DNA of 64,000 nt from CAJQQY01 sp045106765 (lineage in GTDB: Bacteria; Bacteroidota; Bacteroidia; Chitinophagales; Saprospiraceae), in assembly GCA_045106765.1 (NCBI GenBank), contig JBGCFD010000166.1, positions 1 to 64,000 on the forward strand, read 5' to 3'. The notes below the pieces were generated by a model, which had not been told where the DNA came from, did no database searches, and was given only the letters and a program-made list of their open reading frames with translations. A program made the position numbers and the translations under genes. Positions 24,220 to 34,000 of this stretch are shown here, piece after piece; positions within the stretch are counted from its first letter, which is position 1; each line of letters begins with the position of its first letter.

Positions 24220-25131
24220 ATGTCTTTCCTAAAACTCATCCGATTTCCTAATCTAATCATTGTTGTTCTCACACAATATTTATTGCAATATTTGATTTTA
24301 GTTCCTGCTTTTGAATCGGTTGGACTCTCCCCTCTTTTAGATCATTTTCATTTTTCCATTTTAGTATTATCTACTGTTCTGATTGCAGCAGGTGGTTACA
24401 TTATCAATGATTTAGAAGACTATGAAATCGATCTTTTAAATAAACCTGAAAAGGTAATTATCAATCAATATATTTCTGCTAAAAATGCTTGGAAATTATA
24501 TTGGGGTGTTTCGGTTTTTGGTTTTTTGATTTCACTTTATTTAGCCTTTTATGTCAAAAATCTGCCTTTGATTTTTATATATCCTACTGCTATATTTTTG
24601 TTATATTTTTATTCTAAGTCTTTGAAAAAAAGTGTTTTGTGGGGAAATATGATTGTTTCCATTTTTTGTGCATTTGTGGCAGGAATCGTTATTTTTGCGG
24701 AACGTGAAAATGTTTGGGAAATGAAGGGATTAGGTTCAGAAGTCGCAGGCATTTTTATTTTCTATTTATTGTTTGCTTTTTTTTCTACGATGTTTCGAGA
24801 GATTATTAAAGACATTGAAGATGAAGAAGGAGATCGAAAAAATGGGTGTCGTACCCTTCCAATTGTTTTTGGAAAAACGAAAGCAAAATGGGTCACAATA
24901 TTTTTTGGAAATATATTGTTATTAATTTTAGGGTTCTGGCTTTTTCTAAAAAAAGAAAATGGGTTTGACTTAGGATTTTTCTATATTTTGATTGGGATAA
25001 TTTTTCCATTATTATTTTCTATCGTCAAATTATATTTAGCCAAAACGAAAAAAGAATTCCATCTACTCAGCCAATTTTCAAAATACATTATGCTCTCGGG
25101 AATTTTGTATTTGTTAATTTTGAGTTTCTAG
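24220..25131 (+). CDS. UbiA-family membrane prenyltransferase
   Basis: A polytopic membrane protein with about eight hydrophobic helices and both Asp-rich catalytic motifs of the UbiA superfamily: N-D-L-E-D-Y-E-I-D after the second helix and D-I-E-D-E-E-G-D-R in the cytoplasmic loop. The sequence resembles the geranylgeranylglycerol-phosphate synthase-like subgroup often seen in Bacteroidota, but ubiquinone/menaquinone or chlorophyll-type activity cannot be excluded. I use the ATG at 24220. The upstream ATG at 24154 would require translation through a perfect 20-bp hairpin and add 22 residues that do not look like a leader. Confidence 0.85.
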   Translation: MSFLKLIRFPNLIIVVLTQYLLQYLILVPAFESVGLSPLLDHFHFSILVLSTVLIAAGGYIINDLEDYEIDLLNKPEKVIINQYISAKNAWKLYWGVSVFGFLISLYLAFYVKNLPLIFIYPTAIFLLYFYSKSLKKSVLWGNMIVSIFCAFVAGIVIFAERENVWEMKGLGSEVAGIFIFYLLFAFFSTMFREIIKDIEDEEGDRKNGCRTLPIVFGKTKAKWVTIFFGNILLLILGFWLFLKKENGFDLGFFYILIGIIFPLLFSIVKLYLAKTKKEFHLLSQFSKYIMLSGILYLLILSF

Positions 25132-25203
25132 CCACAGACTTCCGTTGACTTGACTGACTCCCTCGTTTAATACACTTTAGTTAAGTCAGCGAAAGTCCGT
25201 GGC
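25131..25203. repeat. Imperfect palindrome between UbiA and maf genes
   Basis: GCCACAGACTTCCGTTGACTT at the left (25131 on) pairs imperfectly with AAGTCAGCGAAAGTCCGTGGC at the right (to 25203), about 18 of 23 bases. It overlaps the UbiA stop and ends 21 bp before maf. Confidence 0.65.
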
Positions 25204-25223
25204 ATATCAAAAAACATAAAATC

Positions 25224-25790
25224 ATGATCAACCGAAAAATCATCCTCGCCTCCAAATCTCCTCGACGAAGTCAACTCCTACGTGAAGCAGGATTCCAATT
25301 TGAGATCCAAACTCGTGATATAGAAGAGACTTATCCAAATACACTTCCAGCAGAAGATGTCGCAGAATTTTTAGCAGAAAAAAAAGCGGAAGGTGTCAAA
25401 GATTTTATCAAATCAAATGAAATTATTTTAACATCAGATACTACTGTAGTCATGGGAAATACCATTTTTGGCAAACCAAAAGATGCTCATGATGCGTTTG
25501 ATATTTTGAAAACACTTTCAGGAAAATCGCATAAAGTAATCACAGGTGTTTGTCTTTTATCAAAAGATAAAAAACGAATTTTCAAAGGTGTTTCTAAAGT
25601 CACCTTTGACCAGTTGACAGATCAAGAAATTCGATACTACATAAAAGAATACAAACCTTTTGACAAAGCAGGAGCTTATGCTATTCAAGAATGGATTGGA
25701 CTTTGTAAAATAAAAAAAGTAAAAGGTACGTACTCCAATATTGTAGGTTTACCAATGCGAAAAGTTTACAAAGAATTAATGAAATTTTAA
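25224..25790 (+). CDS. maf: Maf family nucleoside triphosphate pyrophosphatase
   Basis: A 188-aa Maf/YhdE protein that hydrolyses non-canonical or modified NTPs to monophosphates. The family motif L-A-S-K-S-P-R-R-S-Q-L-L is at residues 7-18, followed by S-D-T-T-V-V with the catalytic Asp, G-K-P-K-D-A, L-S-G-K-S-H and the C-terminal Y-A-I-Q-E-W / G-L-P-M. It is followed after 10 bp by the M28 peptidase gene, so the two are probably co-transcribed. Confidence 0.93.
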   Translation: MINRKIILASKSPRRSQLLREAGFQFEIQTRDIEETYPNTLPAEDVAEFLAEKKAEGVKDFIKSNEIILTSDTTVVMGNTIFGKPKDAHDAFDILKTLSGKSHKVITGVCLLSKDKKRIFKGVSKVTFDQLTDQEIRYYIKEYKPFDKAGAYAIQEWIGLCKIKKVKGTYSNIVGLPMRKVYKELMKF

Positions 25791-25800
25791 AAAAATAACA

Positions 25801-26814
25801 ATGCAATTACATTTTTCAAAAACCTATTTTTTAGTTTTAATAATTGCTTTAATTTTTACAGCATGTGAAGATGAATCTTCAAATAATGATAATGACAAGA
25901 TGTTAGTTGACCAAGAAAATATCAAAGTTAAAATACCAAGATTTGATGGAAGTTCAGCTAAAGAATTCGTAGCAAAACAAGTTTCTTTTGGCACGAGAGT
26001 ACCGGGTTCGGAAGGTCATCAAAAATGTAAAGAATGGTTGGTTAACCAGTTCAAATCCCTTGGAACAGAAGTAATTGAGCAGGATTTCACAGCGACCACA
26101 TTTAACAATGTAAAACTTAATGCAACTAATATTATCGCTCGATATAATCCAAATATAAAAGAACGAGTTATTTTGGGAGCACATTGGGACACTCGTCCTT
26201 TTGCTGATAAAGATCCTGATCCCCTACGACAAAGTGATCCAATATTAGGAGCAGATGACGCTGGAAGTGGTGTAGGAGTATTGTTAGAAATTGCTAAATT
26301 ATTACAAAATAATCCAATCCCTATGGGAGTAGATATTGTGCTTTTTGATGCAGAAGATTATGGCGATGCGGAAAGTAGTAATCCTGATAGTTGGGGATTA
26401 GGTTCTCAATATTGGAGTAAAAATCCACACCTCAAAAGAGAAAATGTAAAATATGGAATTCTGCTTGATATGGTAGGTGCAAAGGATGCTAAATTTTACA
26501 AAGAAGGTTATTCAATGCAAGTAGCAGAACGATTAACTAATAAAATTTGGTCACTAGCAGCAAGTATGAAAAAAGATAATTATTTTATCAATGAAGTTGG
26601 TGGAGCAATAACTGATGATCATTATTTTGTCATCAAAAATTTCAGAATGCCGATGATAGACATTATCAATATGCCTTCTGAAAATTTTGGATTCGGTAAA
26701 CATTGGCATACACATGGAGATAATATGGACGTCATTGATGTGAAAACTTTGGAGGCAGTTGGGCAGGTGGTGACTGCTGTCATTTATAAAGAATCGAATA
26801 AGGAGTTTTTGTGA
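25801..26814 (+). CDS. M28-family peptidase / glutaminyl cyclase-like lipoprotein
   Basis: The N-terminus is a lipoprotein signal ending in the lipobox F-T-A-C (Cys at about 22). The catalytic domain (about 50-337) has the zinc ligands of M28 enzymes: H-W-D in G-A-H-W-D-T-R-P, D in G-A-D-D-A-G-S-G, the Asp/Glu of F-D-A-E-D, and a final His in G-K-H-W-H-T-H-G-D. The W-G-L-G-S-Q-Y-W segment is typical of the glutaminyl-peptide cyclotransferase-like subgroup. It would act at the envelope on peptides or N-terminal Gln. It lies 10 bp behind maf. Confidence 0.9.
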   Translation: MQLHFSKTYFLVLIIALIFTACEDESSNNDNDKMLVDQENIKVKIPRFDGSSAKEFVAKQVSFGTRVPGSEGHQKCKEWLVNQFKSLGTEVIEQDFTATTFNNVKLNATNIIARYNPNIKERVILGAHWDTRPFADKDPDPLRQSDPILGADDAGSGVGVLLEIAKLLQNNPIPMGVDIVLFDAEDYGDAESSNPDSWGLGSQYWSKNPHLKRENVKYGILLDMVGAKDAKFYKEGYSMQVAERLTNKIWSLAASMKKDNYFINEVGGAITDDHYFVIKNFRMPMIDIINMPSENFGFGKHWHTHGDNMDVIDVKTLEAVGQVVTAVIYKESNKEFL

Positions 26815-26980
26815 AAAATAAATTCCAACCATCTGTTTAAAAATAGTCGTCTATAATGTTAACGGCTCAACAACTAATCTTTTTTAGTTTTCTGTCATAA
26901 TTTAGCGCATACTCTTAAACTAAAAGTGAGTAGTTTCCGTTAAATTAAAAAGTCTTTTTACCTAGAAAAAATTCAAAATT

Positions 26981-27469
26981 ATGAAGGCATTAAAATATAC
27001 ACTTTTTCTTTCCATTGCAATGATCATCGCATGTACTAAACCACCTGATTATTCTGACACTCCAGAGATTGCTTTCATCAGTTTTTCCAATACAACTATG
27101 ACGCAAGGATCACAAAATGAAGAATTTATAACATTAACTATTTCCTTCACAGATGGAGATGGAGATATAGGAATAGATGATGGAACTCCTTCGGTTTACT
27201 TTAAAGATTTAAGAGATGGGTCAGAATTTATTACTTTCGTTGCATCTGAGATACCAGAACAAGGAGTTGGAAATGGAATCTCTGGTGAGATGTATATTAA
27301 GGTAAGTACCACTTGCTGTATTCATCCTGACCAAGATGATGGATGTAATTCTGATTTCTCTGATTACCCAATGGATAGTTTAATTTATGAAGTATATATT
27401 ATTGATAGAGCAGGTAATAAAAGTAATGTAATTCAAACTGATCCTATTACTCTTCTATGCGAAAACTAG
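26981..27469 (+). CDS. Hypothetical lipoprotein
   Basis: The 162-aa product has a clear lipoprotein signal (lipobox M-I-I-A-C, Cys at about 18). The mature part has a beta-rich character with an acidic F-T-D-G-D-G-D-I-G-I-D-D-G segment (calcium-binding-like) and a Cys cluster T-T-C-C-I-H-P-D-Q-D-D-G-C. It ends in a Y-I-I-D-R-A-G-N-K-S-N strand, as in Ig-like domains. Proteins of this sort are common in Bacteroidota, but I do not recognise a function. Confidence 0.75.
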   Translation: MKALKYTLFLSIAMIIACTKPPDYSDTPEIAFISFSNTTMTQGSQNEEFITLTISFTDGDGDIGIDDGTPSVYFKDLRDGSEFITFVASEIPEQGVGNGISGEMYIKVSTTCCIHPDQDDGCNSDFSDYPMDSLIYEVYIIDRAGNKSNVIQTDPITLLCEN

Positions 27470-27490
27470 TTTTCAGTAATACAGTTTTTT

Positions 27491-27535
27491 AGTTTTCAGT
27501 AGGCAGATTGCAACAACAACTGCCTACTGAAAACT
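27491..27535. terminator. Hairpin between convergent lipoprotein gene and hemF
   Basis: A perfect 15-bp stem (AGTTTTCAGTAGGCA with TGCCTACTGAAAACT) closes a 15-base loop. It lies 21 bp after the lipoprotein stop and 3 bp before the hemF stop, and can serve both strands. AGTTTTCAGTA is repeated once more at its left. Confidence 0.7.
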
Positions 27536-27537
27536 AC

Positions 27538-28437
27538 CTACTGCCAATTCACCCAATCAATTCCTTTCTTCAAAAATTCTTGCGTCTTTTCCTCTTCGCT
27601 TCCTTCTTCTGTTTTGTAATTATATTTCCAATTTGCCAATGGTGGCATACTCATTAATATCGATTCCGTTCGTCCATTTGTATCCAATCCAAATTTAGTT
27701 CCTTTGTCCCAAACTAGATTGAATTCCACATATCGACCTCGTCTAATTGATTGCCAATTTTGCTGTGCTTCGGTAGATTCTTTGTCTTTACTTTTATGAA
27801 GAAGATGTAAATAAATCGGACAAAAAGCATTGCCGACAGATTTTACAAAATCAAATCTTGCTCTTTTTTCAAAACCATTTTGTTCACTTAATCGATCAAA
27901 AAATATCCCTCCAATTCCACGAGTTTCATCTCTATGTTTGATATAAAAATAATCGTCTGCCCATTTTTTAAATTCAGGATAATATGACTCATGATGTTTA
28001 TCACAAGTTGTTTTTAAAGAATTATGGAAAAACTTTGCATCTTCTTCGACCACATAATGTGGCGTTACATCAATGCCTCCACCAAACCACCATCGACCAT
28101 CAGACATTTCAAAATATCGAACATTCATATGAATTATTGGAACGTGTGGATTCTTTGGATGCAAGACAATACTCACTCCTGTAGCATAAAATTGCCCTGC
28201 ATCAATTTTAAGTGCTTTAGAAATTTTTTCAGGTAAATCTCCTTCAACTGCTGAGAAATTAACGCCTCCTTTTTCAATGTGTTTTCCGAGAAAAATTCGA
28301 GTTCTTCCTCCGCCTCCCCCCTCTCTTTCCCAAAGGTCTTGTTGGAATTTTCCGACGCCATCTGCTGCTTCGAGTTGAGCACAAATGTCATCTTGGAGAT
28401 CTTGGAAGAAGGTAGTGATTTCTTTTTTATTTGGCAT
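27538..28437 (-). CDS. hemF: Oxygen-dependent coproporphyrinogen III oxidase
   Basis: A 299-aa HemF that decarboxylates coproporphyrinogen III to protoporphyrinogen IX using O2 in haem synthesis. Family features are present: G-G-G-G-R-T near residue 43, G-V-S-I-V-L-H-P-K-N-P, M-N-V-R-Y-F, W-W-F-G-G-G-I-D-V-T-P-H-Y, H-R-D-E-T-R-G-I-G-G-I-F-F-D and the late R-R-G-R-Y-V-E-F-N-L-V-W-D-K-G-T. It implies that the organism has oxygen available. The 44-bp gap to the ArsC-like gene upstream suggests co-transcription. Confidence 0.96.
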   Translation of the reverse strand: MPNKKEITTFFQDLQDDICAQLEAADGVGKFQQDLWEREGGGGGRTRIFLGKHIEKGGVNFSAVEGDLPEKISKALKIDAGQFYATGVSIVLHPKNPHVPIIHMNVRYFEMSDGRWWFGGGIDVTPHYVVEEDAKFFHNSLKTTCDKHHESYYPEFKKWADDYFYIKHRDETRGIGGIFFDRLSEQNGFEKRARFDFVKSVGNAFCPIYLHLLHKSKDKESTEAQQNWQSIRRGRYVEFNLVWDKGTKFGLDTNGRTESILMSMPPLANWKYNYKTEEGSEEEKTQEFLKKGIDWVNWQ

Positions 28438-28481
28438 CGTTGATGTTTTTTTAGTTAAGTATCAAATACCTAGTCCATTAA

Positions 28482-28835
28482 CTATAATCCTAATTTTTCT
28501 TTCGCAGCCGCAACCACTTTTTTAGCATTTCCCACAAAGATTTCATCGTCGATAAAAATCACAGGACGTTTTAAAAAAGAATATTCCTCTAAAATCAATT
28601 GTCGATATTCTTTCTCAGAAATTTCTTTTTCATGTAATCCCATCGGTCTATATTTCATCGAACGACGACTAAAAAGTGATTCGTATGAACCTGCCATTCT
28701 TTTCATCTCATCGAGCTGTTTGGCTTTAATTTTTTCCTCTTTGATATTTTGCATCTCAAAATCTTCTAGTCCTCCTAGCTCTTTGATAATTCGTTGGCAA
28801 GTGGAACAAGTGGAAAGATGATATATTTTTCTCAT
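28482..28835 (-). CDS. ArsC/Spx-family thioredoxin-fold protein
   Basis: A 117-aa ArsC-like protein with the redox motif C-S-T-C at about residues 9-12, in the position of the arsenate reductase catalytic Cys. The later F-S-R-R-S-M-K-Y-R and L-K-R-P-V-I-F-I-D-D-E segments include the conserved Pro that packs on the active site. No ars genes are nearby, so arsenate reduction is doubtful; an Spx-like or general thiol role is as likely. It sits just upstream of hemF on the same strand. Confidence 0.85.
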   Translation of the reverse strand: MRKIYHLSTCSTCQRIIKELGGLEDFEMQNIKEEKIKAKQLDEMKRMAGSYESLFSRRSMKYRPMGLHEKEISEKEYRQLILEEYSFLKRPVIFIDDEIFVGNAKKVVAAAKEKLGL

Positions 28836-28912
28836 ATTGAATTCGATTTACATTTTATGAATCTAATTTTTTACAAATAAAATTATAATTTCGTAGAAAT
28901 GTTCTATTTCTA

Positions 28913-29815
28913 ATGTCATTTAATTTCAATAAAAAAATGAAACACTTCCCTCCTTCCGAACTCATCATAAATCCAGATGGTAGTATTTATCATCTTAATT
29001 TAAAACCTGAGCAAATTGCCAAAAATATTATTACAGTTGGCGATCCTGACAGAGTTGGTGAAGTTTCAAAATACTTTGACTCCATTGAATACAAAATTCA
29101 AAAACGAGAATTTGTCACACATACTGGTGAATTGAATGGAACTCGAATTTCTGTAATTTCAACTGGTATCGGAACGGATAATATTGACATTGTCCTGAAT
29201 GAATTAGATGCATTAGTCAATATTGATTTTGAAACCAGAACAGAAAAAGAAGAACATACTTCACTCCATATTATTCGTATTGGAACATCAGGTTCGATGC
29301 AAAAAGACATCCCCGTAAATACATTGTTAGTTTCGAAATTCGGAATTGGAATTGATGGACTTTTGCATTTTTATGATTATAAAAACAATGCAGATGAGCA
29401 TATGACTTTTTTGCATTTTATGGAAAAAATGGGAAGTGAAATCAATTTCCCAATACGTCCTTACATTGCTTCTGCTAGTAATGAATTATTAGAAAAACTA
29501 GCACCTGATTTTTTAAAAGGAATCACTTTAACTTGTCCAGGTTTTTATGCACCACAAGGAAGAATTTTAAGAGGCGACATTTCAATTCCTAACCTAATTG
29601 AAAATTTAGGAAAATTCAATTACAACAATTTGAGATGTACTAATTTTGAAATGGAAACGGCTGGAATCTATGGATTATCTAATATTTTTGGGCATCAAGC
29701 AATTTCGTTTAATGCTATTTTGGCCAATCGAATTACAAATGAGTTTAGTGCAAATCCAAAAGCAATTGTAAAAAAATTAATAGAAACCGTTTTGGAAAGA
29801 GTTTCGAAACTTTAG
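28913..29815 (+). CDS. Nucleoside (uridine) phosphorylase-like protein
   Basis: A 300-aa PNP/UDP-family phosphorylase that cleaves nucleosides with phosphate. Conserved elements are the phosphate-binding G-D-P-D-R-V (about 44-49), I-S-T-G-I-G (about 81-86), R-I-G-T-S-G (about 123-128) and the ribose-binding E-M-E-T-A (about 245-249). It lacks the usual E. coli-type uridine insert, so the base preference is open. An in-frame ATG at 28937 (MKHFPP) is an equally plausible start. Confidence 0.88.
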   Translation: MSFNFNKKMKHFPPSELIINPDGSIYHLNLKPEQIAKNIITVGDPDRVGEVSKYFDSIEYKIQKREFVTHTGELNGTRISVISTGIGTDNIDIVLNELDALVNIDFETRTEKEEHTSLHIIRIGTSGSMQKDIPVNTLLVSKFGIGIDGLLHFYDYKNNADEHMTFLHFMEKMGSEINFPIRPYIASASNELLEKLAPDFLKGITLTCPGFYAPQGRILRGDISIPNLIENLGKFNYNNLRCTNFEMETAGIYGLSNIFGHQAISFNAILANRITNEFSANPKAIVKKLIETVLERVSKL

Positions 29816-29871
29816 AAAAATCGGTTGACAATTGATGGTGGACGATTTCATCCTAAAACTACAGAACCAAT

Positions 29872-29890
29872 AACAATACATTTACAAAAC
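29872..29890 (+). repeat. Oriented 18-base word, copy 1
   Basis: TAACAATACATTTACAAA starts at 29871. The same word or its 16-base core occurs at 50373, 58656 and 60309, always on the plus strand. This is the only intergenic copy. Confidence 0.8.
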
Positions 29891-29965
29891 AACAAATCAA
29901 TTTTCATATATTTCCTAAAATAAATATGTAATAATTTATATATTAGCGTTTTATTATGTGAATAA

Positions 29966-29974
29966 AAAAGGAGA
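29966..29974 (+). promoter_or_regulatory. Strong Shine-Dalgarno deciding the LytTR start
   Basis: AAAAAGGAGA stands just upstream of ATG 29979. Such strong sites are uncommon in this window, where most genes have A-rich leaders instead. It decides the start of the LytTR gene. Confidence 0.7.
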
Positions 29975-29978
29975 CACT

Positions 29979-30749
29979 ATGAATCTACACGCAATCATCA
30001 TTGAAGATGAGCAAGCAAGCCTAGATAATCTTAAAAACATTTTACAAAAAAACTGCCCTCAGGTACAAGTCATCGCCGAAGCTCGGAGCATCGAAGAAGG
30101 CTATTTGACTTTGACCGACAAATCACTCAAACCAGATGTTGTTTTTCTTGATATTAATTTGAATAATGAACTTGTATTTAGTTTGTTAGACAAATTAGAT
30201 GATATCAAATTTGAAATCATTTTTGTAACTTCCTATCAAGATTATGCGGTAAAAGCATGTGCTTACAGCAGCATTGGATTTATTTCAAAACCGATTGATC
30301 CGCTCATGTTGGTGGAAGCGGTGGAGCGAATAAAACCAAATAGAGAAGAGGAAGATATGAAAGATCGCTTAGAAGTTTTTAGAGGACATTTAAGTCATTT
30401 AAATCCTTTTAAAAAAATTACGATTGCTTCCTTGGATGAAATGCACTTTGTGCATATTCATGAAATTGTTCGATTACAATCTGATGATAATTATACCATT
30501 TTTTATCTTAAGGGTGGTAACAAAATTGTAGCTTCTAAAACGATAAAATCTTTTGAAGGAATGTTTATTCCTTTTAACTTTTTCAGAGTTCACCGAAGTC
30601 ATATTATTAACTTGAATTACATTCAGAAATTTATCAAAGGCGATTCTGCTCATTTGATTATGGATGATGGAGCAAAGATTGAAGTGAGCCGAAGACGAAA
30701 AGGATCATTTTCTGATAAGTTAAAAGAGTTGCAAAAAGAATTAGCGTAA
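29979..30749 (+). CDS. LytTR-family response regulator
   Basis: Residues 1-120 form a receiver domain: acidic pair E9-D10, phosphorylation site D58 in V-V-F-L-D-I-N, and the conserved Lys in S-K-P-I-D. Residues about 140-255 form a LytTR DNA-binding domain (V-R-L-Q-S-D-D-N-Y-T, F-F-R-V-H-R-S-H-I-I-N-L). It would bind DNA after phosphorylation by a LytS/YehU-type sensor, none of which is in the window. The start is set by a strong AAGGAGA ribosome site 5 bp before the ATG; a GTG at 29958 would place that site inside the gene. Confidence 0.92.
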   Translation: MNLHAIIIEDEQASLDNLKNILQKNCPQVQVIAEARSIEEGYLTLTDKSLKPDVVFLDINLNNELVFSLLDKLDDIKFEIIFVTSYQDYAVKACAYSSIGFISKPIDPLMLVEAVERIKPNREEEDMKDRLEVFRGHLSHLNPFKKITIASLDEMHFVHIHEIVRLQSDDNYTIFYLKGGNKIVASKTIKSFEGMFIPFNFFRVHRSHIINLNYIQKFIKGDSAHLIMDDGAKIEVSRRRKGSFSDKLKELQKELA

Positions 30750-30769
30750 TAATTTAGATTTTTTTTAAG

Positions 30770-30804
30770 AAGAGGTGTTAGGGCTTGAAGTTCTAACACC
30801 TCTT
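30770..30804 (+). terminator. Terminator with GCTTGAAG loop
   Basis: A perfect 12-bp stem (AAGAGGTGTTAG with CTAACACCTCTT) closes a loop that contains GCTTGAAG, 20 bp after the LytTR stop and followed by a T-rich stretch. The hairpin at 2044-2076 has almost the same stem and loop. Confidence 0.8.
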
Positions 30805-31016
30805 TTCATTTATTTTTGATCAAAAAGATTAACATTCTATCTCTATTTTTCTAAATTGTGAATTCATTCTTTTTTCAAAACAAAACTCAAAGAGTCTTAC
30901 GTAACAATCTCTTTTTTCAATCTAGATCGAAGCAGATGCAATGTTATTTTAAAATTATTTTCAGGTCAGCTAAAGCAGACCACTACGTGCGACTCATCAA
31001 CTAAATTAATCTTATC

Positions 31017-34000
31017 ATGAGAAACCAATCCTCTTTTCAAAAATCCTTTTTGTTGAAAATCATACTTTGTAGTCTATTGATTATCAGCAGTTTATCTGTT
31101 TTTGCGCAGCGAAAGAAGAAACCAAAAACAGATAAACCACTTCGCACCATGATGGATGCAGAATTATTGAAGGCGGTAGAATGGAGAGAAATTGGTCCTT
31201 TCCGAGGAGGAAGATCAGCAGCTGTAACTGGAGTTTCTGGCAAACCAAACTTGTTTTACATGGGTGCTGCTGGAGGTGGAATTTGGCGAACTCAAGATGG
31301 CGGTCGTCAATGGAAAAATATCTCAGATGGATTTTTTGGCGGCTCAATAGGTTCAGTTGCTGTGAGTGAATATGATCAAAATGTGATTTATGCAGGAGGA
31401 GGAGAAGTTACCGTTCGAGGAAATGTTTCTTCAGGATATGGAATTTGGAAATCTGAAGATGCTGGTAAAACATGGAAACATAAAGGCCTTGAAAAATCTC
31501 GACACATAAGCAGAATTAGAATTCATCCACGAAATGCCAATATCGTTTATGCTTCCGTGATCGGAAACTTGTACGCACCAAATGCAGAGCGAGGAGTTTA
31601 TCGAAGTGATGATGGAGGTGATAATTGGAAACAAGTTTTGTTTGTAAATTCGGAAGCAGGTGCAGTTGATTTGATTCTAGATCCAAACAATCCTAGAATA
31701 CTTTATGCGAGTACTTGGAAAATTAAACGGACACCCTATAGTTTAGAAAGTGGTGGAGCAGGAAGTGCAATTTGGAAAAGTACCGACGGAGGAAACTCAT
31801 GGGAAAATATTTCTGCTAACGAAGGATTGCCAAAAGGGACTTGGGGTATTTCTGGAATTACAGTTTCTCCAGTTAATTCTGAACGAGTTTGGGCCATTAT
31901 TGAAAATAAAGATGGTGGTGTTTTCCGATCTGACGACGGTGGAAAAACTTGGAAAAAACTAAATAGTGAACGAAATCTTCGACAAAGAGCTTGGTATTAT
32001 TCTCGAATTTATGCTGACTCACAAGATGAAGACGTGGTGTATGTGTTAAATGTGAGATATCATAAATCTACCGATGGTGGAAGAACTTTTAAATCTGCTA
32101 ATGCACCTCACGGGGATCATCATGATTTGTGGATAGCTCCCGAAGATCCTAAACGGATGATCATGGCTGATGATGGTGGTGGACAAGTGAGTTACGACGG
32201 TGGCGAGACTTGGTCAACCTATCATAACCAACCGACTGCACAATTTTATCGAGTGACTACTGACAATCATTTTCCTTATAGAATATATGCAGCACAGCAG
32301 GACAATTCAACGATTAGAATTTCTCATAGGAGTTCAGGTTGGTCGATTGGAGAAGATGATTGGGAATCCACCGCAGGTTGTGAATGTGGACATATTGCAG
32401 TTGATCCAACTGACAATGACATAGTATATGGAGGATGTTACGATGGACTTTTAAATCGAAAAAATCATAAGATTGATCAAGACCGTTCTGTCAATGTTTA
32501 TCCTGATAATCCAATGGGACATGGTGCAGAAGGAATGAAATATCGCTTCCAATGGAACTTCCCTATTTTCTTTTCTCCTCATGAAAAAAACAAACTGTAC
32601 ACGGCTTCTCAGCATTTACATGTTTCGACTGACGAAGGACAATCATGGAAAAACATTAGTCCTGATTTGACTCGTAATGAACCTTCTAAATTAGTAAGTT
32701 CAGGAGGCCCAATTACCAAAGACAATACTTCGGTTGAATATTACTGTACTATCTTCGCAGCGGCTGAATCGCCCGTAAGACAAGGGCTCATCTGGGCTGG
32801 CTCTGACGATGGACTAGTTCACATCACTAAAGATGGAGGTGCTAATTGGGAAAATGTCACTCCTAAAAACATGCCTGAATGGATCATGATAAATACAATT
32901 GAACCACATCCGACTGACCCTGCAATTGCCTACATAGCTGCAACAATGTACAAATCTGGCAACTTCCAACCATACATTTATCGCACTAGTGATTATGGAA
33001 AAAATTGGAAAAAAATGGTAGACGGAATTGATAAAGAACACTTTACTCGAGTCGTAAGAATTGATCCTAATCGACCTGGTTTGATGTATGCAGGAACGGA
33101 AGCAGGAATGTATGTTTCTTTTGATGATGGAGTACAATGGCAACCATTTCAATTAAATTTACCAATAGTTCCTATCACGGATTTGACTATCAAAAATAAT
33201 AATTTAATTGCTGCTACTCAGGGTAGATCATTATGGATTATTGATGACTTGACACCTTTACATCAAATGCAAAAAGATTTTAAAGATCGACAAACTCATC
33301 TTTATCAGCCAATGCCTTCCTATCGTATGAAAGGTGGAGGTGGAAAAAAATCTTTGACCAGAGGCACCAATCATCCCGGCGGAGTAATGGTTAATTATTT
33401 TGTAAAAAACTTGACGGACTCCACTAATGTAACTTTATCGTTTATGGAGAAAGGTGGGAAAGTGATTCGTAAATTTTCTAATCAAGCAAAAGAGAAAAAA
33501 GATAAATTAAAGGTAGAAGAAGGTGCTAATCGATTTAATTGGAATATGAGATATGAAGATGCGAAGTCATTTGATAAAATGATTTTGTGGTGGGCTTCCC
33601 TTAATGGACCGAAAGCTATGCCAGGAAAATACGAAGTACAACTTGCTGTAGATGATATGGTTCAAAATGTAGATTTTGCCATTTTAAAAGATCCACGAAT
33701 AGAAACAGATGACAGAGGGTTGAAAGAGCAATTTGATTTTTTGAATGAGATAAAAAGTAAAATGAGTGAAGCACATGAGACGATTATCGAGATTCGAGAT
33801 GTGCGCTCCCAATTAAAAAATTACACAGGTCGATTAAAAAAAGATGATTTAACTAAATCTATCTTTGAAAAAGCCAATGCAATTGATTCAATGATGACGG
33901 TGATAGAAAATGAATTATACCAAACAAAAAATCAAAGTCGACAAGATCCCTTAAATTTTCCTATCAAATTAACAAATAAATTAGGTCACTTGAATTCTTT

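Noticed and set aside
28482..28835. Arsenic resistance locus
   Set aside because: Only an ArsC-like fold gene is present; no arsR, arsB or acr3 genes are near.
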